A stretch of DNA of 64,000 bases from Chryseobacterium camelliae (GTDB lineage: Bacteria > Bacteroidota > Bacteroidia > Flavobacteriales > Weeksellaceae): the NCBI RefSeq assembly GCF_002770595.1, contig NZ_CP022986.1:434001-498000 (forward strand), read 5' to 3'. The position numbers and the translations under genes are program-made. Under the pieces are notes generated by a model. It saw only the letters and a list, made by a program, of their open reading frames with translations. It did no database searches and was not told the DNA's origin. Shown here in pieces: positions 1 through 9,229 of the stretch. Every line of letters starts with the position of its first letter. Within the stretch, counting starts at the first letter, position 1.

Positions 1-95
1 AGTTTTCAATAAAGTAAATCCGGATGAAAACCGGTCTCGTAAATGACAGTAAGAGTTTAATACAACAATAGTTTAACACATTAATTAAAATAAAG

Positions 96-665
96 ATGAA
101 CACTAGAACAAAAATCACAGCATTGACCATGGTCGCATTATCATTCGCATTCAGCGGACATGCAAATGCACAGATGGCAAAAGAGAAAACAGTAATGGTA
201 GGCGGTGCACCGATGTACCCTTCCAAGAATATTATTGAAAATGCGGTCAATTCCAAAGACCATAAAACATTGGTAGCCGCTGTAAAAGCAGCAGGATTGG
301 TAGAAACGCTTCAGGGCGCAGGACCATTCACTGTGCTGGCTCCAACAGATGCAGCATTTGGCAAGCTTCCTAAAGGTACTGTTGAGACCCTGGTAAAGCC
401 TGAAAATAAGGAAATGCTGACTAAAATCCTTACCTATCACGTACTTCCCGGAAAATACAGCGCCAAGCAGATCTGGGCAGCCGTGAAAGCAGGAAACGGA
501 AAGAGTATGATGAAGACTGTGGAAGGTGAAGAACTGACGTTCTGGACAAAAGGTAAAGACCTGTATGTAAAGGATGCCAAAGGTAACAGCGCTAAAGTAA
601 CGATTGCTGATGTTAATCAGTCCAATGGTGTAATTCATGTAATAGATACAGTGTTGATGCCGTAA
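96..665 (+). CDS. Exported fasciclin (FAS1) domain protein
   Basis: A 189-residue protein with an N-terminal signal peptide (about residues 1-25, cleavage after ANA) followed by one FAS1 domain. Both FAS1 signatures are visible: the H1-like segment FTVLAPTDAAF at about residues 78-88 and the H2-like end VIHVIDTVLMP at the C-terminus. FAS1 proteins are cell-surface or periplasmic adhesion-type domains; the ligand here is unknown. The ATG at 96 begins a clean signal peptide. A strong hairpin terminator follows at once, so it is probably monocistronic. The next genes encode exported ferritin-like proteins, so this end of the window is devoted to envelope proteins. The family call is secure; the role is not. 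Confidence 0.93.
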   Translation: MNTRTKITALTMVALSFAFSGHANAQMAKEKTVMVGGAPMYPSKNIIENAVNSKDHKTLVAAVKAAGLVETLQGAGPFTVLAPTDAAFGKLPKGTVETLVKPENKEMLTKILTYHVLPGKYSAKQIWAAVKAGNGKSMMKTVEGEELTFWTKGKDLYVKDAKGNSAKVTIADVNQSNGVIHVIDTVLMP

Positions 666-682
666 GAGTGGTTTGTTAATTG

Positions 683-715
683 AAACAGCATAATTCCATT
701 TATGCTGTTTTTTTC
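683..715 (+). terminator. Rho-independent terminator after FAS1 gene
   Basis: An 11-bp perfect stem (AAACAGCATAA paired with TTATGCTGTTT) with a short loop is followed by a run of T. It lies 18 bp after the FAS1 stop codon. Confidence 0.85.
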
Positions 716-796
716 TTTATCGTTTACAATTGTATAGATCAGTTATATCTTCATACAGACTGGTCTCAGCATATTTAACCATTAAAAAATAATATT

Positions 797-1504
797 ATGA
801 AAAAAACGATCAGTGTGTCTAACCAGGGAGCGACTCTGGATACAGGCAGAAGAAACTTTCTAAAGCTCAGCGGCATCGGGCTTGCTATGGCAGGACTTAC
901 GCTGGTAGGCTGTAACGATGACGATTTCGAGGATATGAACGGAAGAGTGTTCGACCTTGGAAGCGGTGATATAGGTGTACTGAATTATGCCTATGCTCTT
1001 GAACAGCTGGAAGCCGATTTTTATACAAAAGTGGTAAACAATTTCTATTCCGGCATTTCAAGTGTTGAAAAACAAGTGTTTACGGATCTGTATAATCATG
1101 AGGTGATCCACCGTGATTTCTTTAAGGCTGCGATCAGCGGTGCAACGTCCAATGTTCTGCCTACGCTTGAATTCCAGTATCCTAATGTGAATTTCAACAG
1201 CAGGGACTCTGTTCTGGCTACAGCTAAAGCCCTTGAAGATACAGGTGTTGCTGCCTATAACGGTGCCGGTAAATATATCACCAATGCAGCCTATCTTGTG
1301 ATCGCGGGTAAAATTGTTTCTGTAGAAGCGAGACATGCGTCTGCGATCAGGGACCTTATTAATCCTGGAACAGCAGCGTTCTCCGGTGATGATGTTATCG
1401 ATTCCAACGGGCTTGACCTTGCGAAAGAGCCTAAAGACATCGTGGCAGCAGCCGGCGGCTTCATAAAAACTCCTTTTACCTGGATAGAAAGAGGCATCAT
1501 GTAA
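797..1504 (+). CDS. Exported ferritin-like domain lipoprotein
   Basis: A 235-residue protein. Residues 18-39 form a Tat-like leader (RRNFLK) that runs into a lipobox ending LVGC at Cys39, so it is probably Tat-exported and lipid-anchored. The rest is a four-helix ferritin-like domain with glutamates and ExxH-type pairs in successive helices (LEQLEADFY, HEVIHRDFF, LEDTGVAAY, VEARHAS). Families of this type (DUF4439/ferritin_2-like) are envelope proteins of unknown reaction that probably bind two metal ions. The neighbouring gene 24 bp downstream is a paralogue with the same helix motifs, so the two probably form an operon and perhaps a heteromeric complex. Metal binding and function are inferred. 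Confidence 0.85.
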   Translation: MKKTISVSNQGATLDTGRRNFLKLSGIGLAMAGLTLVGCNDDDFEDMNGRVFDLGSGDIGVLNYAYALEQLEADFYTKVVNNFYSGISSVEKQVFTDLYNHEVIHRDFFKAAISGATSNVLPTLEFQYPNVNFNSRDSVLATAKALEDTGVAAYNGAGKYITNAAYLVIAGKIVSVEARHASAIRDLINPGTAAFSGDDVIDSNGLDLAKEPKDIVAAAGGFIKTPFTWIERGIM

Positions 1505-1528
1505 TTAACCACCTTAAAAATCACTATT

Positions 1529-2344
1529 ATGAACATTCTTAAATTACTCGATAAGCTTTCTGATGATCAGTTTTTTTCTACAGAAGCGACCAGATTGCAG
1601 ACCATTACAAAAATATCCTCATTTGGAAAGAAAGCAGCCGTAGCTGCGGTTCCCCTTGGGCTCGGAACCTTATTGTCCACTCCGGCAAAAGCAGCAGAGA
1701 CTGAAACTTCAGCTTCTTCTTCTTTCCTGAAGTCTACTTTGACGGATGCCCTTCAGCTGGCATTGGTTCTGGAATACCTGGAAAATGAATATTATGCCAT
1801 CGGGCTTTCTACCGCAGGACTGATCCCGAATTCCGACAGGACTGTTTTTATGCAGATTGCCAAACATGAATCTGCCCACGTTACTTTCCTGAAAAGTACA
1901 TTAACCTCTCTTGGGGTAACACCGGGTGCAAAACCTACATTTGATTTCACCGCTAACGGCAGTTTCACTCCTTTTACCAATTACAACCAGTTTCTGGTGC
2001 TTGCACAGGCATTCGAAGATACCGGAGTGAGAGCCTATAAAGGCCAGGCAGGGAATGTGATGTCCGACAAAACCGTATTGCAGGCTGCATTGCAGATTCA
2101 TTCTGTAGAGGCAAGGCACGCTTCCCAGGTAAGAAGGATGAGAGCCAACAAAGGCTGGATCGAGCTTGCCAACGGCGGAAATATGCCGGCTGCAACCAAT
2201 GCGGTATACAACGGTGAAGATAATACCAATCAGGCAGGATACAACACTGCAGCCGCATTCGGAGCTGCTGCGGGTTCTGCTTCATTTGACGAAATACTCA
2301 CTGGAAGTGATGCCCAGACAATAGCCTCTTTATTTATTGTCTGA
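1529..2344 (+). CDS. Ferritin-like domain protein, paralogue of the preceding gene
   Basis: A 271-residue protein with the same ferritin-like helices as its upstream neighbour: LEYLENEYYAIGL, KHESAHVTFL, FEDTGVRAYKG and HSVEARHASQVRRM. About 60 residues precede the domain. They contain a hydrophobic segment ending in TPAKAAET (near residues 38-56) that could be an export leader starting unusually far in, but no lipobox is seen. It starts 24 bp after the preceding gene and is followed by a terminator, which makes a two-gene operon. One partner is a lipoprotein and the other soluble or differently anchored, which would suit a periplasmic complex; this is inference. Confidence 0.83.
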   Translation: MNILKLLDKLSDDQFFSTEATRLQTITKISSFGKKAAVAAVPLGLGTLLSTPAKAAETETSASSSFLKSTLTDALQLALVLEYLENEYYAIGLSTAGLIPNSDRTVFMQIAKHESAHVTFLKSTLTSLGVTPGAKPTFDFTANGSFTPFTNYNQFLVLAQAFEDTGVRAYKGQAGNVMSDKTVLQAALQIHSVEARHASQVRRMRANKGWIELANGGNMPAATNAVYNGEDNTNQAGYNTAAAFGAAAGSASFDEILTGSDAQTIASLFIV

Positions 2345-2367
2345 TCCTTTCATAATATTTAGGTGTG

Positions 2368-2401
2368 ATCCTTTCCCGGCTGTCCAGGAAAGGATTTTTT
2401 A
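2368..2401 (+). terminator. Rho-independent terminator of ferritin-like pair
   Basis: The stem ATCCTTTCC/GGAAAGGAT has a small inner extension and is followed by six T. It lies 23 bp after the stop of the second ferritin-like gene. Confidence 0.8.
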
Positions 2402-2491
2402 TGCTGTAAATCAGGGATATTTTTTTATCCTAATGATAATATTCCTTACATTTACTGCTTATAACAATTCGGTTACCCTAATCTTACACAG

Positions 2492-4336
2492 GTGAATATT
2501 CATAACAGGAAGAAATATCTGAGCTTTCTTAAATTTAAAAGAGATTTTCAAAAGTACGGACTGGAAAAGGCACGCAGTTATGAGCTTGTATTGCACTGGC
2601 TGAGCAACCGGCTGAGCAGGAACCAGTTTCTGATCCTCTCCGGGATCATTGTGGGATGTACCGCAGGACTTGCCGGAGTAGTGCTTAAAACACTGGTTCA
2701 TGACATCCATTATTTCATTGTCAATAAAGTCCATTTTGAATACCAGATCCTGTTTTATATTGTTTTTCCGTTCCTTGGGATTGTTCTGACCACATTGGTA
2801 GTCCTTACGATCTTTAAAGGACAGGATAAAAAGGGAATCGGGGCAATACTGTATGAGATTGCGCGGAATTCGAGCATTGTCTCTTCAGTAAAAATGTATT
2901 CCCAGATTGTGCAGAGTGCCATAACGGTCGGACTCGGAGGATCCGCCGGATTGGAAAGCCCGATTGCGGTTACCGGGGCTGCCATTGGCTCCAATTACGC
3001 CCAGACCTACCGTCTGAGCTATAAAGAACGCACCCTTCTGCTGGCAGCAGGTGCTACTGCGGGGATCGCCTCTGCATTCAATGCGCCTATTGCAGGAATT
3101 ATGTTTGCTTTTGAGATCCTGTTGACCGGTGTTGTATTTACCGATTTTATTCCCCTGGTGGTTGCTGCGGTCTGCGGAAGTCTTTTATCCAGGATCTTAT
3201 TGCAGGAAGATATCCTTTTCAGGTTCCATACCCGGGAAGCTTTCAATTATAAAAATGTGCCCTATTATCTCCTGCTGGGTATTGTTACCGGACTTTATGC
3301 ACGTTATTTTGTGATCATTTCCCAGAAGGTCGAGCATTTTATGAAAGGCCTGAATATGTCACGCCTCCGGAGAGCCATGGTAGGTGGTGCGGTTCTGTCA
3401 TTACTTTGTGTGCTTTTCCCGCCTCTTTTCGGGGAGGGTTATGAGACAGTGAAGGAATTTACGAATGGCGATACAATTTCTATCATAGAAAACAGCCTGT
3501 TCAAATATTTTGATATTACAGACTGGACGGTGATCATATTCCTGCTGATGATTGTATTGCTGAAGGCTTTTGCCACTTCCATTACCATCTTCAGCGGAGG
3601 GAACGGAGGTAATTTTGCCCCATCGCTTTTTGCAGGCGGCACGGTAGGGTTTTTATTTGCGGTGATCTGCCGTAAAATCGGGTTTGAGGAAGTTCCTGTT
3701 ACCAACCTGATCCTTGTAGGCATGGCCGGTGCCATGAGCGGTGTCTTATATGCCCCGCTGACCGCAATTTTCCTGATTGCAGAATCCAGCTCCGGTTACG
3801 ACCTGTTTATCCCACTGATGATTGTTTCGGTTATTTCCTATCTGATTGCCAGATGGTTCTCCCCTATTTCCCCGGAACTGAAATCACTGGCCGATCAGGG
3901 TAAGATATTTACGAATGAACATGATAAAAACCTTTTGTTCTCACTGAGGACAGAAGACTTTATAGACCGCCAGTCACAGACGGTGCCGAAAGACATCTCT
4001 GTTACCGAACTGTTCGAACTGCTTAAAGATGGCAACCGTAATATTTTTGCGGTCGTGGACGACCAACGTATTTTAAAAGGTATTTTCAGTATTGATGATA
4101 TTAGACCGTATCTTTTTGGGAACAGTGACCAGCTGAAAAGCATCGGTCAGATCATGAGGGCTCCTGCTGCGCTCATTAGCCCCGAAAGCAAGCCACTGGA
4201 AATTTTACAGGTATTTGATAATACAGGAGTGTGGAACCTACCTGTGGTGGACAGCAATAATATGTTCATAGGATTCATATCGAAATCATCAATCCTGATG
4301 AGCTACAGGCAGCTTCTGAAAGACTACTCTAACTGA
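2492..4336 (+). CDS. ClC-type chloride channel/antiporter with C-terminal CBS pair
   Basis: A 614-residue integral membrane protein of the voltage-gated chloride channel family, moving Cl- (often in exchange for protons) across the inner membrane. Ion-path motifs are visible: GGSAGLESP near residue 149, the counterpart of the family's GREGP loop with its gating glutamate retained, and GGNGGNFAPSLFAGG near residue 368, the GxFxP motif. About 130 C-terminal residues from roughly position 485 form two CBS domains, which usually bind adenine nucleotides and regulate gating. The only start that keeps the N-terminus is a GTG at 2492. The 3' end overlaps the convergent DUF421 gene by 8 bp. The ion actually moved cannot be told from sequence. 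Confidence 0.93.
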   Translation: MNIHNRKKYLSFLKFKRDFQKYGLEKARSYELVLHWLSNRLSRNQFLILSGIIVGCTAGLAGVVLKTLVHDIHYFIVNKVHFEYQILFYIVFPFLGIVLTTLVVLTIFKGQDKKGIGAILYEIARNSSIVSSVKMYSQIVQSAITVGLGGSAGLESPIAVTGAAIGSNYAQTYRLSYKERTLLLAAGATAGIASAFNAPIAGIMFAFEILLTGVVFTDFIPLVVAAVCGSLLSRILLQEDILFRFHTREAFNYKNVPYYLLLGIVTGLYARYFVIISQKVEHFMKGLNMSRLRRAMVGGAVLSLLCVLFPPLFGEGYETVKEFTNGDTISIIENSLFKYFDITDWTVIIFLLMIVLLKAFATSITIFSGGNGGNFAPSLFAGGTVGFLFAVICRKIGFEEVPVTNLILVGMAGAMSGVLYAPLTAIFLIAESSSGYDLFIPLMIVSVISYLIARWFSPISPELKSLADQGKIFTNEHDKNLLFSLRTEDFIDRQSQTVPKDISVTELFELLKDGNRNIFAVVDDQRILKGIFSIDDIRPYLFGNSDQLKSIGQIMRAPAALISPESKPLEILQVFDNTGVWNLPVVDSNNMFIGFISKSSILMSYRQLLKDYSN

Positions 4337-5036
4337 TTCTCTTCTTATTGCTGGAAAGGACCCATTCATCCTTACCGCATTTATCACATCGGGTTTCATC
4401 CTCTGCCGGCTTCAGTTTGGTATTGCCGCAGAATATGCATGAATAATGCCCTGCCGAAGGTACCCGTGTAAAGGGATGATCCAGAGATTTAGGCATAATG
4501 GGAAGACCATATTTTGTCTCTTCAACCTCATAAAAAAAGATGCTGATCTCACCGGAAATCTCTACGATAGCCTCTTCTACCTGCCCCAGATGGGAGATGT
4601 TGTTGATTCTTAATTCCGCAAAAAACTCATCAATTCCGAAATTTTCTTTCCTGAAATCCCCGATGGAAAACTCGCCGTCTTTGATCAGGCACATCGGTTT
4701 ACCTTCCACTACTTTTTCAAAGTTCTTGCTTTTTGCAATGAAGAAGGTAATGACACTGTATAAAAATATGATCACTATGAAGACGACAAGGGATGAAACT
4801 ATTCCTACTTCTTTGTAGAACATGGGATCGCCGGCGGCAGATCCCAGCCCGATAATGACGACCAGTTCAAAAACCGAAAGCTGCTTAACTCCTCTTTTTC
4901 CCAACAATCTCAATCCAAGAATGATTGCAAGGAACATAATCACCGTACGAAGCACAATTTCGATCAGGAACGGCCAGTCTTCCTGTCCGAGTAACAGCTC
5001 TTTCCAGTCGATCTGCAGAAGAAGTAATGATTGCAT
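4329..5036 (-). CDS. DUF421 (YetF-like) membrane protein with C-terminal zinc ribbon
   Basis: About 235 residues. The N-terminal part has three predicted membrane helices (including LRTVIMFLAIILGLRLLG and a long VVFIVIIFLYSVITFF stretch), followed by the DUF421 core with RxLGKRG and ELVVIIGLGSAAGDP. The cytosolic C-terminus ends in a four-cysteine zinc ribbon (CIFCG...CDKCG), an addition beyond the usual YetF/YrbG architecture. I chose the ATG at 5036 (MQSLLLL) because the longer frame begins with a TTG at 5072 that adds a non-hydrophobic dozen residues. The function of DUF421 proteins is not established. It converges on the chloride channel gene with an 8-bp overlap, so the two are not co-transcribed. 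Confidence 0.88.
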   Translation of the reverse strand: MQSLLLLQIDWKELLLGQEDWPFLIEIVLRTVIMFLAIILGLRLLGKRGVKQLSVFELVVIIGLGSAAGDPMFYKEVGIVSSLVVFIVIIFLYSVITFFIAKSKNFEKVVEGKPMCLIKDGEFSIGDFRKENFGIDEFFAELRINNISHLGQVEEAIVEISGEISIFFYEVEETKYGLPIMPKSLDHPFTRVPSAGHYSCIFCGNTKLKPAEDETRCDKCGKDEWVLSSNKKRIS

Positions 5037-5109
5037 AAAAAGTTTATGACAGAAGTTCAAAAAACAAGCCAATCAACTGTTGTTTTTCAAGCTTGTTATC
5101 TTCTTGAAG

Positions 5110-6393
5110 CTACATCTGGGAGGTATTGAAAAGATCCATGACTTCAAGGATATTCCGGTACAGAAAATCCAGTTCTTCTGAGGTAATGCAATACGGCTGT
5201 ACCAGATACATGATGTTTCCAAGCGGACGCATAATGATTCCTCTGTTCAGAAAAGCATCATAAATCCTCTGCCGGTCTGTATTGAAATAAGAAACCGATT
5301 CGCCTGATGCGAGGTTCCACGCCAGAATAGTGCCGGTCTGCCGGACTTCTTCAGCAAGCGGATGGTTTTTCATGACTTCTGCAAACTGGGCATGCTTTTC
5401 TGTAATCATCCTGATTTGTTTCTGCGTATCTTCCAGCAGCAACAGTTCCATGCTTGCCAATGCCGCAGTACAGGCCAGAGGGTTAGCTGTAAATGAGTGT
5501 CCGTGGAATAATGTCCTGTGCTGGTCGTCCGAAAGGAATGCATTAAAGATTTCCTCTGAACAGCTGGTAATTCCCATCGGCATCGTGCCGCCGGTTAAGC
5601 CTTTTGAAAAGCACATGATATCCGGCTTTTCCGTCAGGTGATCTGCCGCGAATAGCTTTCCCGTCCTTCCGAAACCGGTGAATACCTCATCCTGGATCAG
5701 CAGGATTCCGTTCATCCGGCAGCATTTCATCAGCTGCGAAAGTTCTTCCGGATTGTGCATCAGCATTCCCGCTGCTCCCTGGACCAATGGCTCATAGATC
5801 AGGCATATCGTATCATCGGCCAGGGATTCAATCTGCGAGAGGATTTGTTGTATATTTCCGGGTTCAGGTGTATCGATAAACACCACTTCAAACAGCATTT
5901 CACCGAATGGTTGTGTCCAGGTGCTCCTGCCGCTTACAGACATGGCGCCGAAGGTGTCACCGTGATAGGCATTCCGGAATGCCATGATTTTTTTCTTCCT
6001 GCTGCCGGCATTGAATGCGTACTGAATGCACATTTTAAGGGCCACTTCAACCGCCGTTGAGCCGTTATCCGAATAAAAAACTTTTTTCTGGTTGGCAGGC
6101 AGCAGCGCAAGCAGGTTTTCAGCGAGTTTTACGGCCGGTTCGTGGGTAAAACCGGCAAAAATCACCTGTTCAAGCGTATGCAGCTGTTCCGATACTCTTT
6201 GGGCAATATACGGATGGGCATGGCCGTGCAGCGTCACCCACCATGAGGAGACAGCATCCAGATATTCTGTTCCGTTTTCGTCATACAGGTAAATTCCTTT
6301 TCCTCTGGTTATGGGAATGCTTGTTCCGGCCGTTTTCATCTGGGTATACGGATGCCAGACAATGGCCGCGTCTCTTTGTTGTAGGTTGGGCAT
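5110..6393 (-). CDS. bioA: Adenosylmethionine-8-amino-7-oxononanoate aminotransferase
   Basis: A 427-residue class III PLP aminotransferase that converts 8-amino-7-oxononanoate (KAPA) to 7,8-diaminononanoate with S-adenosylmethionine as amino donor, the second step of biotin ring assembly. Visible family features are the start VWHPYTQM, SSWWVTLHGHAHP, YSDNGSTAVEVALKM, the PLP aspartate region LIQDEVFTGFGRTG and the PLP lysine in CFSKGLTGG (about residue 264). It is the last gene of the leftward bio operon, separated from bioB by a 126-bp low-complexity repeat stretch. Length and motifs are standard for BioA. Confidence 0.96.
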   Translation of the reverse strand: MPNLQQRDAAIVWHPYTQMKTAGTSIPITRGKGIYLYDENGTEYLDAVSSWWVTLHGHAHPYIAQRVSEQLHTLEQVIFAGFTHEPAVKLAENLLALLPANQKKVFYSDNGSTAVEVALKMCIQYAFNAGSRKKKIMAFRNAYHGDTFGAMSVSGRSTWTQPFGEMLFEVVFIDTPEPGNIQQILSQIESLADDTICLIYEPLVQGAAGMLMHNPEELSQLMKCCRMNGILLIQDEVFTGFGRTGKLFAADHLTEKPDIMCFSKGLTGGTMPMGITSCSEEIFNAFLSDDQHRTLFHGHSFTANPLACTAALASMELLLLEDTQKQIRMITEKHAQFAEVMKNHPLAEEVRQTGTILAWNLASGESVSYFNTDRQRIYDAFLNRGIIMRPLGNIMYLVQPYCITSEELDFLYRNILEVMDLFNTSQM

Positions 6394-6519
6394 GGATGAT
6401 TGATGATAAATGATGATTGATGATCGATATTGATAATTGATAATTGATAAGTAATAGGTAATGAGTAATGGGTAATAGATGGATGATATAATTTAGAATC
6501 TATAATTTAAAATTCAAAA
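6394..6519. repeat. Low-complexity TGAT/GATAA/GTAAT repeat stretch between bioB and bioA
   Basis: The stretch at about 6405-6485 is built from degenerate short words (TGATGAT, ATTGATAA, AATGGGTAAT) and has no coding potential. Similar words occur inside the coding sequence at 28494-28560, and related ones flank 57.9-59.3 kb. It interrupts the otherwise overlapping bio operon and may have been inserted there. Confidence 0.6.
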
Positions 6520-7509
6520 TTAATCAACTCCTACCTCTTCCCGGCTCCCCATCGGTTTCAGGCCCAGCGTATTGAGCAGGTGCATGTCTTCAGAGACGCC
6601 AGGATTCGGGGTAACGAGTAATGTTTCCCGTTCACCCGTGAAAATGGAATTGGCTCCAGCCATGAAACACCAGGCCTGTTCAAATTCAGTCATCTCTACC
6701 CTTCCGGCACTGAGCCTCACCATGGATGAAGGCATGATGATGCGCGCAGAAGCAATCATTCGCACCATCTCCCAGGTATCCACCTTCGGATTTTCTTCCA
6801 GTGGCGTCCCGGCAACTCTTGCCAGCGCATTGATCGGTACAGATTCGGGATGTTTCGGCATGGTAGCCAGTGTCAGCAGCATCGAAATACGGTCCGCATG
6901 GGTTTCTCCTAATCCGATGATCCCGCCTGAACAGACGGTAATTCCGGCTTTCCGCACATTATTGATCGTATTGATCCTGTTGTCAAAAGTCCGGGTGGAA
7001 ATAATCTCTTCATAATACTGTTCAGAAGTGTCCAGGTTATGGTTGTAGGCATATAAGCCGGCTTCCTGAAGCCTGGCTGCCTGTTCTTCCGTAAGCATGC
7101 CGAGAGTGCAGCATACTTCCATCCCCAGGTCATTGACTCCCTTCACCATATCGATGACACGGTCGAAATCCCTGTTGTTGCGTACTTCCCGCCATGCAGC
7201 GGCCATACAGAAGCGGGATGAACCGCTGTCTTTGGCTTTTCTCGCATGTTCCAGAACAGTTTCAGTGGAAAGCAGTGCCTGGACTTTGATATCAGTGTGG
7301 TATCTCGCTGCCTGTCCGCAGTAAGAGCAGTCTTCAGGGCATCCGCCGGTTTTGATAGACAGCAGGGTTGACATCTGTATCTTTTCCGGATCATGCCACT
7401 CCCGGTGCACCGTCGCTGCACGGTACACCAACTGCATTAACGGTGAATGGTAAATTTCTTCTATTTCCTGCTTGGTCCAGTCGTTTCTTACTGATGCTTT
7501 GTCATTCAT
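6520..7509 (-). CDS. bioB: Biotin synthase (radical SAM)
   Basis: About 329 residues. Radical S-adenosylmethionine enzyme that inserts sulfur into dethiobiotin to give biotin. The [4Fe-4S] motif CxxxCxxC is [10 protein letters not shown] at about residues 55-64, and the hallmark segments [22 protein letters not shown] and [12 protein letters not shown] are present; the last belongs to the [2Fe-2S] region with its arginine-containing strand [14 protein letters not shown] chose the ATG at 7509, which overlaps the end of bioD by 8 bp. A start three codons upstream is also open. Translational coupling with bioD is likely. Confidence 0.96.
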   Translation of the reverse strand: MNDKASVRNDWTKQEIEEIYHSPLMQLVYRAATVHREWHDPEKIQMSTLLSIKTGGCPEDCSYCGQAARYHTDIKVQALLSTETVLEHARKAKDSGSSRFCMAAAWREVRNNRDFDRVIDMVKGVNDLGMEVCCTLGMLTEEQAARLQEAGLYAYNHNLDTSEQYYEEIISTRTFDNRINTINNVRKAGITVCSGGIIGLGETHADRISMLLTLATMPKHPESVPINALARVAGTPLEENPKVDTWEMVRMIASARIIMPSSMVRLSAGRVEMTEFEQAWCFMAGANSIFTGERETLLVTPNPGVSEDMHLLNTLGLKPMGSREEVGVD

Positions 7510-8119
7510 GATTTTCAATACTTATTTTTTTTGCTATGTTTGTAATAGATGCTCTGTCCGGGTTTTTAGTCTCCGGAATTCTTATGATAGCGGTGCTTTT
7601 ATCGGTGTGCTTAAGAATAATGCGTTCTGTATCAGAAGGAAAAGATCCGTTCAGGATGAGGTATTTAAGGTACAGTCCGCGCTGCTGTAAAGCCATTAAT
7701 GACAACAGCGTATGGTTGATGCAGCCCAGATAATTCCTGACCACCAGCGCTACCGGCAGAGCCAGTTTTTCGATCAGGTCAATCATCAGCGCGTTGTCAG
7801 AAAGAGGAACCATAAGTCCGCCGGCCCCTTCTATGATCAAAGGATGTGAAGTTTCCGGGAGCCTGAAATCATCCAGGCGGATGGTCAGTCCTTCTGCTGC
7901 TGCAGACTGGTGGGGTGATGCCGCCAGTTGCAGGCGGTATGTTTCCGGATAAATGGTTACATCCACTCCTGCCCAATCATCTATCTTCATGCTATCTGTA
8001 TACTGTAAATCTCCCGATTGTACAGGCTTCCAGTAAGCCGCCTGATAACAGGCAGTAAGAATGGCAGAGCAGACAGTTTTACCGACTTCGGTACCAATTC
8101 CGGTAATAAAAATTTTCAT
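7502..8119 (-). CDS. bioD: Dethiobiotin synthetase
   Basis: 205 residues. ATP-dependent carboxylation of 7,8-diaminononanoate to dethiobiotin. The P-loop [11 protein letters not shown] is at residues 5-15, the substrate motif WKPVQSG follows at about residue 31, and [11 protein letters not shown] marks the switch region. The length is a little shorter than many BioD proteins but all core motifs are present. It starts 9 bp after bioF and overlaps bioB at its 3' end, consistent with one tightly packed transcript. Confidence 0.95.
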   Translation of the reverse strand: MKIFITGIGTEVGKTVCSAILTACYQAAYWKPVQSGDLQYTDSMKIDDWAGVDVTIYPETYRLQLAASPHQSAAAEGLTIRLDDFRLPETSHPLIIEGAGGLMVPLSDNALMIDLIEKLALPVALVVRNYLGCINHTLLSLMALQQRGLYLKYLILNGSFPSDTERIILKHTDKSTAIIRIPETKNPDRASITNIAKKISIENHE

Positions 8120-8128
8120 GATATTCTT

Positions 8129-9229
8129 TTATGCTGATTCTTTTATGATTTCGCAAAGCCTGATGATCTCTTTTTCTGTATTAAAGCTGTGCAGGCAGAT
8201 CCTGAGCCTTTCCGTCCCTTCTTTCACGGAAGGACTGTATACCGCATACGTCAGAAACCCTGATTCAGCCAGACGGTTTTGTAATGATTTCAAACGGTTT
8301 CTGTCTGGAATAATGACCGCCTGTACCGGACTGCCCACTGCAGAAGGTGTTACGATTCCCTGTTGCCTGAATATCCTTATGTTGTTTTGCAATGCCTGCT
8401 GAACCGGTTGATGCTTCGAGAGGAATTCATACCCGGATCTGATGCCCAGCCATTGTACATCGGGAGATGACGTCGTATAGATTAGCGGTGCAGCGAAATT
8501 GATCAGATAATTCCTTACAAGGTTACTGCTCAATACGGCTGCTCCATGCATACCTAAAGCTTTTCCGTACGTGACAACTGCGGCAGTCACCTTATCCTGC
8601 AATCCGTAACGGTCTATCAGTCCGTATCCGAAAATACCGAAAGCATGGGCTTCATCTACAATCAGGCCGGCTCCGTAATATTCTGCAAGGGCAGCAATCT
8701 GTGCTAATGGGGCAAGATCGCCTTCCATGGAATATAAACTCTCAATAGCAATAAGGCAGTTTCCTGATTCTTTCTTCAGAAGCTGTTCCAGATGGTCCGT
8801 ATCATTATGCCTGAACTTCAGTTTTTTTGCAAAAGAAAGCCTGCATCCGTCATAGGCTGAGCGGTGGATCTGTTCATCCGTAATGATGGTATCCTGCCTT
8901 CCCGGCAATGCAGAGAACAGTGCAAGGTTAGCCTGGTATCCTGATGAAAAAAGCAATGCCGCAGGAAAACCGTGTACTTGTGCGATGTATTGTTCGGTTT
9001 TGTTTATATAAGCCGTATTGCCGCTGATCAGCCTTGATCCTGTAGTTCCTGACAGCCATTCAGTATGTCTTGAAACCTCATCCAGCATGATATTCTGCAA
9101 ATCAATGTTGCGCGCAAATCCAAGATAATCATTAGAGTAAAAGTCACTACCCTGGGATACTGGTTTTACTATCCTTAAGGTTCCGTTTTCGCTTCTTTTA
9201 TCCAGTTCTTTCTGCCACCGATCAAACAT
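8129..9229 (-). CDS. bioF: 8-amino-7-oxononanoate synthase
   Basis: About 366 residues. PLP-dependent alpha-oxoamine synthase that condenses a pimeloyl thioester with L-alanine to form KAPA, the first ring-assembly step. Seen: FYSNDYLGFA near the start, SGTTGSRLISGN, LLFSSGYQANLAL, IVDEAHAFGIFG (PLP aspartate and histidine), and the Schiff-base lysine in TYGKALGMHG at about residue 223. I use the ATG at 9229 (MFDRWQKEL), matching the usual N-terminus; ATGs at 9235 and 9250 are in frame. It overlaps the upstream ferritin-like gene, so the two are co-translated. Confidence 0.94.
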   Translation of the reverse strand: MFDRWQKELDKRSENGTLRIVKPVSQGSDFYSNDYLGFARNIDLQNIMLDEVSRHTEWLSGTTGSRLISGNTAYINKTEQYIAQVHGFPAALLFSSGYQANLALFSALPGRQDTIITDEQIHRSAYDGCRLSFAKKLKFRHNDTDHLEQLLKKESGNCLIAIESLYSMEGDLAPLAQIAALAEYYGAGLIVDEAHAFGIFGYGLIDRYGLQDKVTAAVVTYGKALGMHGAAVLSSNLVRNYLINFAAPLIYTTSSPDVQWLGIRSGYEFLSKHQPVQQALQNNIRIFRQQGIVTPSAVGSPVQAVIIPDRNRLKSLQNRLAESGFLTYAVYSPSVKEGTERLRICLHSFNTEKEIIRLCEIIKESA

